64,000 nucleotides of DNA from Stercorarius parasiticus (taxonomy: Eukaryota > Chordata > Aves > Charadriiformes > Stercorariidae). Made by a program: the position numbers and the translations under genes. The DNA lies in NCBI GenBank assembly GCA_013396915.1, contig VWZL01002061.1:48568-112567 (forward strand), written 5' to 3'. This document shows positions 1 through 11,512 of this stretch, piece after piece; within the stretch, counting starts at the first letter, position 1, and every line of letters starts with the position of its first letter. The notes beneath the pieces were generated by a model, which did no database searches, was not told the origin of the DNA, and saw nothing but the letters and a program-made list of their open reading frames with translations.

Positions 1-140
1 TGGTTGTATCCCCTCCCAACTTCTTGAGGTGGTTGAGACACCATCCCTGAAGGTATTTAAAAGATGTGTAGTTGTGGTGCTTAAGGAACAAGCTTTAGTG
101 GTGGACTTGACAGTCTTTTCCAACCAATATGATTCTATGT
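1..140 (+). mobile_element. CR1 LINE 3' end, cut by window start
   Basis: This is the last part of a CR1 non-LTR retrotransposon. It carries the CR1 tail wording 'caccatccctgaaggtatt' (as accatccctgaaggtattta here), then 'ttccaaccaatatgattcta' and an ATTCTATG end. CR1 copies end in short octamer repeats rather than poly(A). The left end lies outside the window. Its right end abuts the minus-strand ERV pol remnant, so the CR1 appears to interrupt or terminate that ERV. Confidence 0.85.
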
Positions 141-1065
141 TTCATATTCATGGATAACCTGTGTAATGGTGTCAATGGTCGAGTCCACTCCTCAGTCACA
201 AGCCCATCTGTACGTTGTTTTCTTCCTAGATGTCCTGAGATGTCAGGGGTCCACCAAGTTATAAATAGCTCACCCTTACATTCTTCCATCCAGGTCCACC
301 TAAGCCACTTGATTTAGAATAGAATGGAACAGAATATTTTAGTTGGAAGGGACCTACAATCATATCTAGTCCAACTGCCTGACCAATTCGGGTCTGACCA
401 AAAGTTAAATCATGTTGTGAAGGGCATTGTCCAAATGCCATTTCTAGCAGCCTCATCCACCTTCTTGTTTTGATGTTCTTCAGTAGCATGACTCTTGGGT
501 ATGTGAGCGTCTATGTGACATACTTTTACAACCAGGTTCTCTACCTGTGCAGCAGTATCTTGCCACAATGCAGCAGCCCAGATGGGTTTACCTCTTTTCT
601 GCTAGCTGGTCTGCTTCCATTGCTGTAGCCATCTCCCCAGGGCATTAGACACCATCCATGAGTCGGTATAGATGTACAGTATTAGTCATTTTTCTCATTC
701 AGCAATATTCGAAGCCAGTGGGATGGGTTTCACTTCTGCAAACTAGCCCAATTCACCTATTTATTCAACAGTTTCTGTGACTTGTTATGCAGGACTCCAC
801 ATAGCAGCTTTCTACCTCAGATGCTTTCCCAAAATATGACAGGACCGACCAGTTTACAGGGCATATTGCTTCTAATTTCCTGTTATTTTTTAATACAGCG
901 GGGCCTTTTCAGCACAAGTCACCTCCTCTGGCAATGCTCGAAAATTTCTGTCTTCTGGCCACTCCCATTCAAGCCCATTGCATGATCAGTGCAACCCACT
1001 TAGTCCACGTAATGTCAGTTGCATAATGAGCAGAAAAGAACCACCCTTTGAATGCGCAGCCCAGC
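141..1065 (-). pseudogene. ERV pol remnant (RNase H to integrase start), interrupted
   Basis: Decayed retroviral pol on the minus strand. Reading from right to left, the conceptual product shows a stretch ending in an RNase H-like segment with YTDSW (about 657-671) and then H-I-D-A-H (about 490-515), the position of the last catalytic Asp of RNase H. It continues at 141-314 with a KGELF...SGHLGR segment typical of the start of the integrase zinc-binding domain. The frame carries several stops (for example around 700-720 and in 840-960) and a 124-bp CR1 insertion at 315-438. The order and wording fit an avian ERV, possibly ERVL-like. No LTR pair, gag or env is seen beside it, so this is a fragment. 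It cannot make a functional protein. Confidence 0.75.
315..438 (-). mobile_element. CR1 LINE 3' fragment nested in ERV pol
   Basis: The left end is the reversed CR1 tail (tagaatagaatggaacagaa), followed by 'agttggaagggacctacaat' and 'tctagtccaactgcctgacc'. These are the reverse complement of the CR1 3' region. The 5'-truncated end lies near 438, where the ERV pol reading resumes. The wording 'tgaccaaaagttaaatcatg' marks a different CR1 subfamily from the copies at 17.9 and 37.8 kb. The insertion postdates the ERV. Confidence 0.85.
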
Positions 1066-1858
1066 ACAGTTATTTGAAAACCTTCCTCGTTCTTCAAAAC
1101 CATTACAATAGGTTATTGAGTTCCTTAATTTTCAAGAGTATGAAATGAAGATTTAACTGGCTTCAAAAATGGATTCTCAGACACATACCTAAAATAAGGC
1201 ACTCAAGTTACTAATACAGTGAACTAGAAGACAATTAAATTATTTCAATTTATATTAATAATGATAAATATGAAGTTCCTTTATAAATATAATATTAATA
1301 ATACATTATGTTTGCTATATGAAATCATAAAGCAGAATTCAAATAACAGGTTATAGACATTTATATTTTTAGGTATTTCTCTTCATAGAATACTACATGG
1401 AGACTAAACACTTACAAAGGACAATTTTTTAATCCAAAATATGGTTACAGGGTACATTGTACCCTAAGTTGGTCTACTGCTTACAAAGATATCAGTAAGT
1501 AATTCAAATGCAGGCACCTGTTTTGCACATGGCAAAATCTATGTACCTTTCTTAGCACCAGCTATTGTTTTCATCAGTGTCATAGGACAAATAATGCTCT
1601 GAAATTTAAGGACTGGTTTGCTCTGAGAGGCAGTTCAATCAATAGCAGTAGATAACGAACAGTACATTATACTGTCCTTCGTTTCATAACAATAATAGTT
1701 GGACTATTGTGTTAACTTTATTACTAAAGCTGCATTTATATAGAAACAAATCCTAACCTAACATTTGCAATGGCAGCTCATATGGTCATACAGACACAAA
1801 GGATGCTGGCATTTCACATGTTGACACATTCACTACAGTGCCATCACCCACCAAAGAC
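1066..1858. other. Unique AT-rich DNA, no gene seen
   Basis: AT-rich sequence with no recognisable repeat and no long open frame. The left end may still include a few tens of bases of decayed ERV. Confidence 0.6.
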
Positions 1859-2361
1859 TCAGTGTGACAGCGCAAGGGATGTCAGGGTTGCTCTGGGAGG
1901 GTACTCATGCTGATGATAGTGGGTACCTGCCACCCACCGAGGTCTGCTCCCTTTCTGATACTGACCACGGTGTACCTGCACAGCTTTTTTGCTGTGGGTG
2001 CACAGCAACGACAGGGTCATCTTCTTCCTTTCTCTGCCCTGTAGTCTGGCCCAAGGATGAGTCTTCTCTGGGATGTCTGGAAGAATATGCCAAAACACAG
2101 TCTGCCACGGCTTGTGCTGACCTTGGTGACCTCATGTGGATCATCTTGCCAGGATTTTATCCAGTTGTGATCTGTTTCTGGCAGTCTGTGCATTGGAGGT
2201 GTTTCAACAAGCACAGCTCAATAGTTACTTTACTTCCTGTACTCACCTTCTTAAAGCTACAGTTTACATATCTATTCCTGTCAGATTTCATCATCAATGG
2301 AAAGCCATGCAGACTTCTCCACGACCAGTATGCATGCAAAAGATGCATTCCTGTATTCTGA
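1859..2361. other. GC-richer block with a 165-codon open frame, unassigned
   Basis: This block is visibly richer in G and C than its flanks. An open frame of 165 codons runs on the plus strand (1864-2361) and shorter frames of 60-80 codons run on the minus strand. The plus-strand conceptual peptide has clustered cysteines near residues 43-48 (FCCGC) and a hydrophobic stretch from about residue 92. I recognise no domain. It could be an old transposable element, a retropseudogene or a chance frame. There is no TSD or poly(A) tail to support retrotransposition. Confidence 0.3.
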
Positions 2362-2897
2362 ATGCAATTGTTTCTATATAGCTATAAAATAACAGAGGGA
2401 CACACAACCCATTTATGCAAACTATTTAAAACACATTTTGCACATGGGAAGTAAAATTTTGAGACTTTTTTCCCCTGTACCAACAAATGAAGTTAATAGA
2501 AGTTTTCCTAGTGTAAAATGGCGACATTACATTAATTTCTGTACAGGTTTTCTAGATTTGTAACACTTTAATCTACAAGAGAATCTATTGTTTAGAAAAT
2601 TGCAATAAAATCCATCTAAAAATCTTTTTATATTGCAGGGTAAGCAACATAAAACTTATATTCCTTTTTAAATCACGACTCCTTTTTTTAGTCAAAATTT
2701 AAGCTTCCACAATCACACTAGCTAAACTTTACTATTCTACAAATCAAAATCCATAAAATTATTAAAATACAGAAAGACAGTAAGACAAGAAAGATATGCA
2801 ACAAAATGCTATACAGAAGACGCATTCGATAAAAAAGCCATTTGAAAAAGTTGACTCATTAAATCTATGTTTTATATAAAGTTGTGGTTATAATTTA
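2362..2897. other. Unique AT-rich DNA, no gene seen
   Basis: AT-rich intergenic or intronic sequence ending at the TSD of the next solo LTR. I see no repeat family or coding potential in it. Confidence 0.6.
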
Positions 2898-2902
2898 CTT
2901 TA
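2898..2902 (+). repeat. Left target-site duplication CTTTA
   Basis: CTTTA is identical to the five bases at 3638-3642 on the other side of the solo LTR. A 5-bp duplication is usual for ERVL and some other ERV integrases. Confidence 0.7.
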
Positions 2903-3637
2903 TATGGTGGGCTAGCCTTGGCCAACAATCAGAATTCCACCCAGCTGCTCACTCCCTCCCCCTGAGGGAACAGGGGAGAAAACAGGAAAAAAGCAGGAAC
3001 AGGAAAGCTCATGGCTTGAGATAAAGTCAGGGAGATCATTTACCAGCCACCACCATGGGCAAAGCAGGCTCAACATGGGGAAGATTAATTTATTGCCAAT
3101 TAAGAAAAACTTGTGTAGCAAGAAACAAAAAGACAAATATTAAAACAACACTATTCCTTCCCCCGATTCCCAGGCTCAACTTCACACCTTCATCCCCAGC
3201 TCCTCTACCTCCCTCTGCCCAGAGCAGCACAGGGAAGGATGGAAAAGAGGGGTTGTGGTCTGTTCATAACACCTCCTCTCTGCGGCTCTTTCCTCACACT
3301 TTTCTCCAGGGTTGGCTGGGCTCTCCACAGGCAGCAGGGAATATCTGCTCCACCATTGAGCTCCTCTTCTTCCTCAGGCTTTGGTCTTTTGTCTGCTCTT
3401 TCTCACTCTTTTTGTTCCATTCTCCTCTCTCTCCATGGTATTTTTACTCTCTCTTAAACATGTTTTCCACGAGGTGCCACCATCTTGTCTGAAAGGCTCA
3501 GCTATGTCCTGTGGTAGGTCCATTGAAGCTGTCTCTGGAACTGGCTATGTCCATCATGGGGCATCCTCACTCTCTCCTCACAGAGGCCACCTCTGCAGCC
3601 CTCTGTTACTAAAACTTTGGCATCTGCATCCAGTATA
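2903..3637 (-). mobile_element. ERV solo LTR (type A), 735 bp, with TSD CTTTA
   Basis: A long terminal repeat left by recombination of an endogenous retrovirus. The minus-strand 5' end (right side) has the avian LTR opening that normally reads TGTATTGG, here TATACTGG. It is followed by 'gccaaagttttagtaacag', a 'ctgtgaggaga' block, a 'gatggtggcacctc' block and 'aacatgtttaagagag', where many copies have a TATA-like TTTAAG. The left third (ctgctcactccctcc ... ggcttgagataaag) is the reverse of the U5-like end. The element is flanked by identical CTTTA at 2898-2902 and 3638-3642. The terminal TG and CA have both become TA, so it is old. The open frames inside it are shadows. Confidence 0.8.
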
Positions 3638-3642
3638 CTTTA
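3638..3642 (+). repeat. Right target-site duplication CTTTA
   Basis: Partner of the CTTTA at 2898-2902. Together the pair fixes the limits of the 735-bp solo LTR. Confidence 0.7.
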
Positions 3643-6600
3643 ATTCAGCAAGTCTTTGCTGATTTCATAAAGGGCAAGACCGCTTTCTCCTCTGTTTGTT
3701 CTTGCACTATCCTTTGGTCCTCATTATTTTTTGTTCAGTCACATGGTGAATGGAAAATAGAAATTTATCTGCTAAAGACTGTCCTCTCCACCACTACACA
3801 GCAGGAGTGAAGAGAGGAGGCGAGAGATGAGAACCACTGCATTTAATGGCAGCATAGACTTACTTCAAATGAGAATAAAGCAATGCTAAATTTTAATGTA
3901 GCAACTCTTCATCATCACTAAACAAAGACAGATAAGAAGTATTCTTTCCTCATGACTGAGTGGATCTTTGTGATATCATTCATCATTCACATTGTTTATT
4001 CTTTCTTACTCTGTAGGATGATCATATAAGAACTCTCAATTCACACATCATGTATCATCTGGCTTGTGGCTCCTTTTCTCTTCCCTTAGTAGGTAATGAA
4101 AACTTACATGCATTTATCAAACACACAATTTCTAAATGCCATGAAAACATTTCAGATCCAGTGAAAGAACTTTGTGCCATTTGTGCCATAATGATATATG
4201 CACACTGTACCTGTGATTAATACGTAGCAGACAGAAAGCCCTGCATCACAGTTTTAAACACAGGAAAGAAACACTGAAAGTTCTAATGAAAGAACTTGAG
4301 ACAGAGACTCGGAGGCTGATGAATAGAAGATATTTCTAAGATAAATCACCATTTTAAAGAAAAAAGTAGATAATAAAATTACATTCTTTTTCATCATAGA
4401 ATTATCAAAATAAAGCTTTTTATCTTCACTAAGCTGACAGTGCTATTAGAACTCAAACCAGGATATAATGAAGTCATCATTTTTCTATATGGTAGATCTA
4501 GTCCATCTGTCCATAAACCTGCTTGTTGAGTTTGTTATTAAATTTTTTTTCTCTCATATGCAACCTCTTCAAAAGCCAAGACAAAGAAAAATCCTCCCTC
4601 TGGATCTCCACAGTATTTGGTGTCATACAGACAGAGAACAAAAAAAACTGAAAAAAATCTGTAACTAACATATAAAACAAGAGACAACAACTGAGTGGAT
4701 TAAAAAAAAGAATGCAAGTGAACCCCAAAACTGTTATTAATCCATAAACTACACAGCGATCATAGGACACCAATTGTCTAACTGTTCACAACCATTTTGA
4801 AGAGATTACAACAACAGAGTCGTCTCTGGAGGAACATGAAAGATAATAGTAGACTACATAGCAGCTGATAGTCTTGATTGAAAAAAGCACTGCTCAAGGG
4901 GCTGACAAGTTGTTCATGTTGGCATTCTTGGTCAGCATTTCTCAAAAAGAAAACAAGTTTTACTGATACATAATGCTCTTGCAAGACATGTGGCAGTACA
5001 TAAGCTTAAAGAGCTTCTGTATTGATGTTAACGTTTCGTAACACTAAGCAGTTGGTAAGAGATTTACAATAACAGCATTAACAATATAGCTTCTAGTAGG
5101 CTTGTAATACAAATTAGGTACATTTTGTTATACTGTTATACAAAGATTTATTCATGCAAGTTGAACATGGTCACATAGCTCACTCTTGACAAAGCTATAG
5201 ATTGCTTATGCAGTTCATATCATATTAAGCATATAAAATATCTCTCACATCACACATCAAGCATGAAGTACGAGATGCAACAATTTCAGGGTATTTTAGA
5301 AACAGTCTTTGTGCATATGAGATTAATTCTTCTTAACATTTTCTTCAAGAAAATCTAGTAACTGAAGTGCTTTGAAAAAACGACCTTGTAATGCCCAGCT
5401 TTAGCTGCCTGCCCTCTCAGGCAGAATTGAAAACCTGCAGTTGCAAATATATAATACATATATGATCCAGATGTAAAATTAAACATCTCAGAATGGGATC
5501 CAACCCAATCTGAATAATGTACGGAGCCACTCAGAGCTAGGTAATAGAGCTGTCTTTCTCCTGTGACTTTTTAATAATTTTCAAGCTTCTCTGCCAACTC
5601 ACTCAACAGTGAGTGAGAAAGCCTGATCCACCCTGTGGAATGACTTACCTTGAAAGAGGAGTTTATCTCTACATTGACTACAAAGAAACACAAATGACAA
5701 CATAGGTTAGCTATGAGATGTTGAAGTTGAGTGAAATGAATCCCTCTTTCTATAGTAATTGGTAAACAGGAATAGAAAGATGTCTATCAAGACTCTAACT
5801 AATTTCCTAAAGTTTCTTATAGGCTCTATATGGCCAAACGACTAAATCAATGTAGATCTAATAGCTTTTCAGGTTGAAACATTTGATTGTCACTCAAGTT
5901 GACATTCTCCTGTCTTCATGACAGAATCTGGAATTCTATAGTTCATATTCTTCTGTTTCGTCTGATAATCCTGATTCTCCAGATCTCAATGATTATCTCA
6001 TTTCATAATTGAAGAATTAAAACAGGAAGGGTGGAATTAGTCTGCCCTAACCTAAGTGCCTAAAAGTGTTATGCTGGAGACTAACATTGCCTATGCTCAG
6101 TGTCTAATATTGCCAATGAAGAAAAACAGGTATTTTTCAGAGAGGAATTCAACTCATCTCTCTCAGAACTTATCAAATACAGTGAGAGCCTAGGAAAACT
6201 GAGTTAGACTTATGCATTTAACTTTTTGTGATCTAAAAATTAATTGACATTAATCCTACCAGTCAAAATGATACAGCCTTTCCTTCACCTCTTGACTCAC
6301 TTCTCCCAGTTTGAAAATGCTAATATTGCTGGTGCATGTCTCATCTGCCCAGATGGTAAATAGAGACACTTAAGAACTAGTAGTCTAAATATTTTAATTT
6401 GTTAATGCATTGTAATGCCTCAGACTTTTTTCTCCTCTATTCCAAGCAATGTTCGCAACTGAGCTTTTTCTTTATGCTTATATAACTTGACAATACTTTT
6501 AAAAAAAGGTTTATTGGATTAATGCATGCAAAGTTTATTAACTTTGAAGATCAGAGAAGTGGCACCCAGTCACTCTAAAATAATAACACATCTGAAGAGC

Positions 6601-9179
6601 CACCTGCCCTTCCCTTTATTAGATTTGCCTTTGATAAATATGATAAAATGCTGGCCAAATGTACAAATAAACTCAACTGTCTGAATCTGAACTTGTTTCT
6701 ATTTAATTCCCTGAGTGTTTATCTCAGAAATGATATTTGGATTAGATTTAAAACAATTTGGGTCACAAAATGAAGAGGTGAAGTATCTTATCTACTAGAT
6801 GAAATAAGTATCATGCTGCATCTTTTCTTATTCCATAAAACCAATTTTGGCTTTCAGAAAGACAAATTAATTGAGAGTGAAAATTTAGTCTTGAAAGATC
6901 CAGTGAGTGGCTACAAACTTTCATGAACAATCATAGAAATGTTATGCAATTAAAAAATTGTGAATAAGCTTTACAATTTCCCTATGCGCACCTCAGGAAG
7001 GAGCTGTCTGCTGAGAGCATTATCTGCAAAAGATGCAAAACATTTGTCTCTGTGATGTCATGATTCTCTACATTAGTCTCCAAGAATAAGAAGGGTTTAA
7101 AAGTAAATATTTGGCAACCACAGGACATCTAACAATACTTATTTTCCTAAGAAATAGAATTTTTAGAATGGAAAAACATCAGACTCCTTTTTTCGCTAAG
7201 AGGAGAATATATTTTTTAACTAACAGTAGGGAGGGTGATAGATGTAATGGCCAAGTAGAGCATGAGGGATGTTGCATGAGGGAAACTTTTTAAAAAATCT
7301 ATTTTCATTGTAGGAACTGTCCTATAATATGAGAAATAAAACAGAAAAATAAATTAGCGTATAACCCTGACTTCCATATACAACCTCCAGTTCAAATATG
7401 TTTTTCCATATTAATAGTAACTGTTAATATCAGAACAGAAAGACAACTGGTGCAGCTGGCATGGGAACTATTAATGCAATGCTAAAAAAAGCTAAGTCAT
7501 GTCTGAAAAACACTAAGTATGGTGAGGACAAGGGAACACCTGGCAGAGAAGTTTCAACTTAAAACTTAAAAGCCTGATTAGCAAATAAAATATCAAAGTA
7601 GGGTAACAACTACGCTATCAGCAAAGACTAGCAGAACCACCAAAGCGAAAGAGCTTCTTTCCAAAGAAGCAGTGTTTTCAGTGGAAGTGACAGAACTGCC
7701 TAACATGTACAGAACTTAGTGCATCACTTATATTCTAAATCACATTTCTGTTCAAATGAAAAAATAAAAGACAACAATCAATGTTATAAGTCCCACATAT
7801 AGACAGAATGAAACAAAAATATGCATGAATTTAAGATCACCTTAGAAATATACAGCAAACTAAGCTGGAAAAAATAATAATAAAGTACTTTTCAAGAGAT
7901 CCTATTCTACTTTATGCTGAATCCCTCTGACTCTGTCAAACCAAGTACTTCCATTACCCATCATTGCTATTATCTTATCAGTCACTTTCTTTTCTTGCCC
8001 ACTAATCATTAATAAACTTGGTGGCCTAAATTCTTATTTGAACTTTATATCATGTCTCCTGGGTTTAAAACCAAATCTTGTGTGAAAAATTTTTCTTTAT
8101 ATTTCCAGCTTAGCATCGGAATATTATTTCATGCTGGACTTTAGCACTTGAAACTGTCTTAAGAATCTGGTATTGAAAATATGTATGAAAAATGGCAAAG
8201 GGAAGATAGGAAATGTCACAGTTTCTTTAACATACAGAATTTTCCTGTGGAGTTTTGATTAACATAATCCTGTGTGATACTTTTTCTCATAAGTCTTATA
8301 TCGCTGACTACTGTTGACCTCAGAACTGAAACAGTCCTGTGCAAATTATCAGAGGCCTCCCAAAACACACCATAAGACTTCTTCGCGTTTACTAGATATG
8401 ATATGTGTGTACAACCAGAAGCTGTAGTCCTTGATCTGTTTACAAACCTTTTCTTCCTGTTGCATTCTACTATTTGGTCATTTTCATCCTCCATATGCAA
8501 AACCTCTGCCACCTGCTGAAAGCACCGCAGATTCTGGACTGATGCATGAAATACAGCCAACTTCTTCAACCTGTTATTTATTGACTTGTGTGTCCAACCT
8601 TCTAAAGATGATCTAGAAGGTTATTTATATCCTGAGGAATTAAATACAGCTTCTTCGGACAAAGCAGGCTGGCCAAATTGTTCTCTAGTGAATCAAGAAT
8701 ATTCTATGTTGACCCTTTATGTCTAGTGTTCAGACAAATTTCAAACTTCAGCAGCACTTGGTTTTTATTAGTCATATCTATTAGGTTTTTGTCTGCAAAA
8801 TTACTCTATTTAAAAGAAAATACTTTACACTAGTTTAATAAGGTGAAGTAAGGAAACAAACAATGAGATTTTTCATAGTCTCATTACTTTATAAGACACA
8901 AAAACCTATTTGTTTTTTATTAGGAAACTGAGGGAAGGAAGTGCTTGTGAAAAATTTCTAAAATGTGATTTGAACAATATGTGTTTGGAGCAGGTTTCTA
9001 TCAAGAAGGAGAGGATGGATCTGAAAGCGTGTCAGGTGTGTCCTCATATAGCCATGCCCAGTTTTTATGCTGGGATAGCTGTTGTCCTGTTGTGCACTAT
9101 TTTGTAGCTTCTGTCACTAGTAAGTCTTCTGCCTGGAAAAAGAACATCAATGATGAATACTGAACATGGTTGCAATGTT
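3643..9179. other. Unique AT-rich DNA, 5.5 kb, no gene seen
   Basis: Long AT-rich stretch without recognised repeats. It has short A/T runs and scattered open frames under 120 codons. The longest is the minus-strand frame at 8216-8569 (117 codons from ATG, open from about 8614), listed separately. I see no tRNA-like fold and no CR1 or LTR wording. Confidence 0.55.
8216..8569 (-). other. 117-codon open frame, unknown
   Basis: Minus-strand open frame of 117 codons from an ATG, and of about 132 codons from the preceding stop. The conceptual peptide is basic and hydrophilic, with no signal peptide, membrane segment or motif that I recognise. A frame this long is uncommon but not impossible by chance in 64 kb of AT-rich DNA. 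There is no poly(A), TSD or clear splice context to argue for a retrocopy. I assign no function. Confidence 0.15.
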
Positions 9180-9184
9180 ATGTT
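9180..9184 (+). repeat. Left TSD ATGTT of the 9.2-kb solo LTR
   Basis: ATGTT differs from ATGCT at 9818-9822 by one transition. This fits an ageing 5-bp target-site duplication directly next to TG...CA termini. Confidence 0.6.
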
Positions 9185-9817
9185 TGTTGTGGGTTGGGTT
9201 GGGTTGGCCAATAGCAAGATGACAGATGCTCTACCCCACCTCTCACTCCAAGGAGAGGAAGAAGAGAGATAAAGAGATTTAGGAGTTTAGAAAAAACTAA
9301 ACTACTTTCATGAAATATTAATAACAAAATAAAGAGGATATAATGAAATACATACAATATATAAAAATATATAAAAATAATATGTATATAAATATATGCA
9401 AAATCTCCCAAGGAGATGTCACCAGCAGGCTCTGGGAAAGTTCCAGACTGGACTCAGTGACAAATGGGAACTGGATTCCAGAACACACTGACAGGGATCG
9501 AAGGTAGACGAACTGACAGAGTCCTCCTCAGATGTCAGTCATTGAAGAAAGAGAGCCACTGAAGAAGCATCCATTGAAGAAGAGCCAACCTGACCCCTTT
9601 GATCCCTCACAGTTTACACTGAGCATGGCAGATGGGATGGAATACCCTATTGGTCAGTTTTGAGTCATCTGACCTGTCCACCCCTCCCCACAGGTGCAAC
9701 CCCCTTCATGGAGTAAACAACCAAGTCAGATGACCCTGGTTGCCACAGCAACAAGTACAAGGAAGAGCCTCACTTGCTGAACAGGAAGTTTGCTTTTCTG
9801 CACTCCAAAACAGGACA
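9185..9817 (-). mobile_element. ERV solo LTR (type D), 633 bp, TG...CA with near-TSD
   Basis: The element begins TGTTGTGGGTTGGG and ends CAAAACAGGACA, so it keeps TG...CA termini. It is flanked by ATGTT (9180-9184) and ATGCT (9818-9822), a 5-bp TSD with one change. Internal wording ('gccaatagcaagatgacag', 'gagataaagagatttagg', 'ggaataccctattggtcag', 'ctggttgccacagcaacaag') matches a common avian LTR type. From memory of that family the R/poly(A) region lies at 9290-9330 and reads on the minus strand. The AATAAAG signal has decayed here, so orientation is likely but not certain. An AT-simple stretch fills 9340-9400. Confidence 0.75.
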
Positions 9818-9822
9818 ATGCT
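9818..9822 (+). repeat. Right TSD ATGCT of the 9.2-kb solo LTR
   Basis: Partner of ATGTT at 9180-9184. Confidence 0.6.
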
Positions 9823-10504
9823 ATAAAACAAGACCTTCATGTTAAGGACTTTAACCAAAAATAGAACTGTTTTTTCAAACTGTAGCTGTAATAACTGTGG
9901 TATTTTTTACCCCCATTATTCTTTCAGTCCTCACAGACTTGTGCTCATTTGTTTCAAGGTGGACAATAATTGTTATTGATGTGTAAAAGTACATTGTGCA
10001 GTTGGAAACACCTCTTAAAGTCCTATGTATGTACAAAATTGCTGAGATTGTGTAAATCATGTACCAGAAATCAATTTCTGATAGAATATAAGCCACATAA
10101 AAAGGGAAAGCAAAACTTACCTTTTAATTTGCAGAGTGCCTTTGTTGAATGAGGAACGAACGAATCTTGGGACATCCTGGAACAATTCATGTAAGTTTTC
10201 AATGACCCTCTACTTGACACTGAATGTTCATCAAGGCCAACATAGTTAACCAGGGAATTTTCCACTTGTAGCAGTATATAAAGTTATAATATTGCTAGTA
10301 TTCATAGTTTGCTTTTTTTGTTTGTTTATTTTTGTCTTTTGCTCCTCCAGCTCTCATGACCTAGGCTAGTTTCCAGACTCCTAAATTAAGATGTCTACAG
10401 AATGTAAGTCACTCGGCAATCAGAGTATATAAACTCTCACTATAGGTATTGGAAAGTCAGTCTTAAGAAATACTTATCTTGCCCTGAAGGAGATATACCT
10501 ACCC
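9823..10504. other. Unique AT-rich DNA, no gene seen
   Basis: No repeat or coding signal recognised between the solo LTR and the next CR1 remnant. Confidence 0.6.
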
Positions 10505-10880
10505 TGAGGTGGTTGGGCGCTTACACAAGGTGTATAGGGAGAGGCAGAAGGAAGTGGGATTGTTCTGTCTGGAGAGAGGAAACTAAGGGGGATCTAATTT
10601 TCATTATTTTCTAATTTTTCAGCTACCTATTTGGGGGAGAAAAGAGGTGTTATAGGGAAGACTAGACCAGAACCTTCTCAGAGGTGCATAGCAATAAGAC
10701 AAGTTTGCCTAGAAGAAAGGGCATGGAGGATCACAAAGAGAGTGGAACAGGTTGCTCAGAGAGGTTAGGTATTCTTGGAGACATTGTTGGAGATATTCAG
10801 ACTTTTATTGGACAAGGCCCTGAACAGCATGATACAACTTTGAAGTTAACACTTGTTTTTGCAAAGGTAATGACCAGATC
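10505..10880 (+). mobile_element. Old, diverged CR1 LINE 3' remnant
   Basis: Plus-strand CR1 with strong decay. Recognisable wording includes 'ggggatctaattttcatta', 'agagtggaacaggttgctca' at about 10740 and 'ggagatattcagacttttat' at about 10790. This is the C-terminal ORF2 and 3'UTR part. The terminal ATTCTATG repeats are lost, so the right limit is approximate. The divergence suggests it is among the oldest CR1 pieces here. Confidence 0.7.
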
Positions 10881-11474
10881 AAGAAATCATTTCCAATGCC
10901 AGCTATGACTTTAAATTTTCTTGTTGAACAAAAGTAACTTACTTTTTAAAAAAATTATGTGGAGAATCTCTGTTACTAATATCTTCAAGTTACTGTAAGT
11001 GCATTGTGCAGTAAAATCGAGTAGATTGTGGAGCCGCTGTTCTCAGAAATAGATAGGGGGACAGTGAAATCTTGGTTTTGACAGGTAACATACATACATT
11101 TGACAATTTACATTTGCCCAAAAGTTATTGCAATAGTTACTTGAGTTATTGCCATGGTCTTTCCACAGAATTCAACTAGGCACTATACAATACTATCTTA
11201 GTATGAACAAACTTAGATCATTTTCTACAAGCAGCTTTGTTAACAAAGATCAGAATACAGGGTAAGATAAAGTATAGTTTTGCCTTCAAACTTCACTTGA
11301 TGATAATTTCTGTCAGAAACAGCTCTTTTTCATCTGTTGTGCACCTTAAAACTCTTAGGATGATCAGGAACTCTTCCTGACCCATACTTCCAAATGCTTT
11401 GTTCTATTAAGCATGATCCTAGATAATGAACCAATTACCAGTCATATTTAATCTCAGGGATATTTGTTTTCAAT

Positions 11475-11512
11475 AAAAAAAAAAAAAACCAAAAAACCAA
11501 ACCAAACCAAAC
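11475..11512 (+). repeat. Poly(A) then (CCAAA)n low complexity
   Basis: Fourteen A residues are followed by repeats of CCAAA/CCAAAA. It may be a retroposon tail that diversified, but no retroposon body is recognisable upstream. Confidence 0.7.

Noticed and set aside
3055..3662. Open frames of 72 to 145 codons around 3.1-3.7 kb
   Set aside because: They lie in or across the solo LTR at 2903-3637, overlap each other in different frames and have low-complexity Ser/Pro/Leu composition. They are shadows of noncoding LTR sequence.
9190..9207. GGGTTGGGTTGGGTTGG as an interstitial telomere
   Set aside because: It is part of the end of the type D LTR, so the telomere-like look is family sequence and not a telomere insertion.
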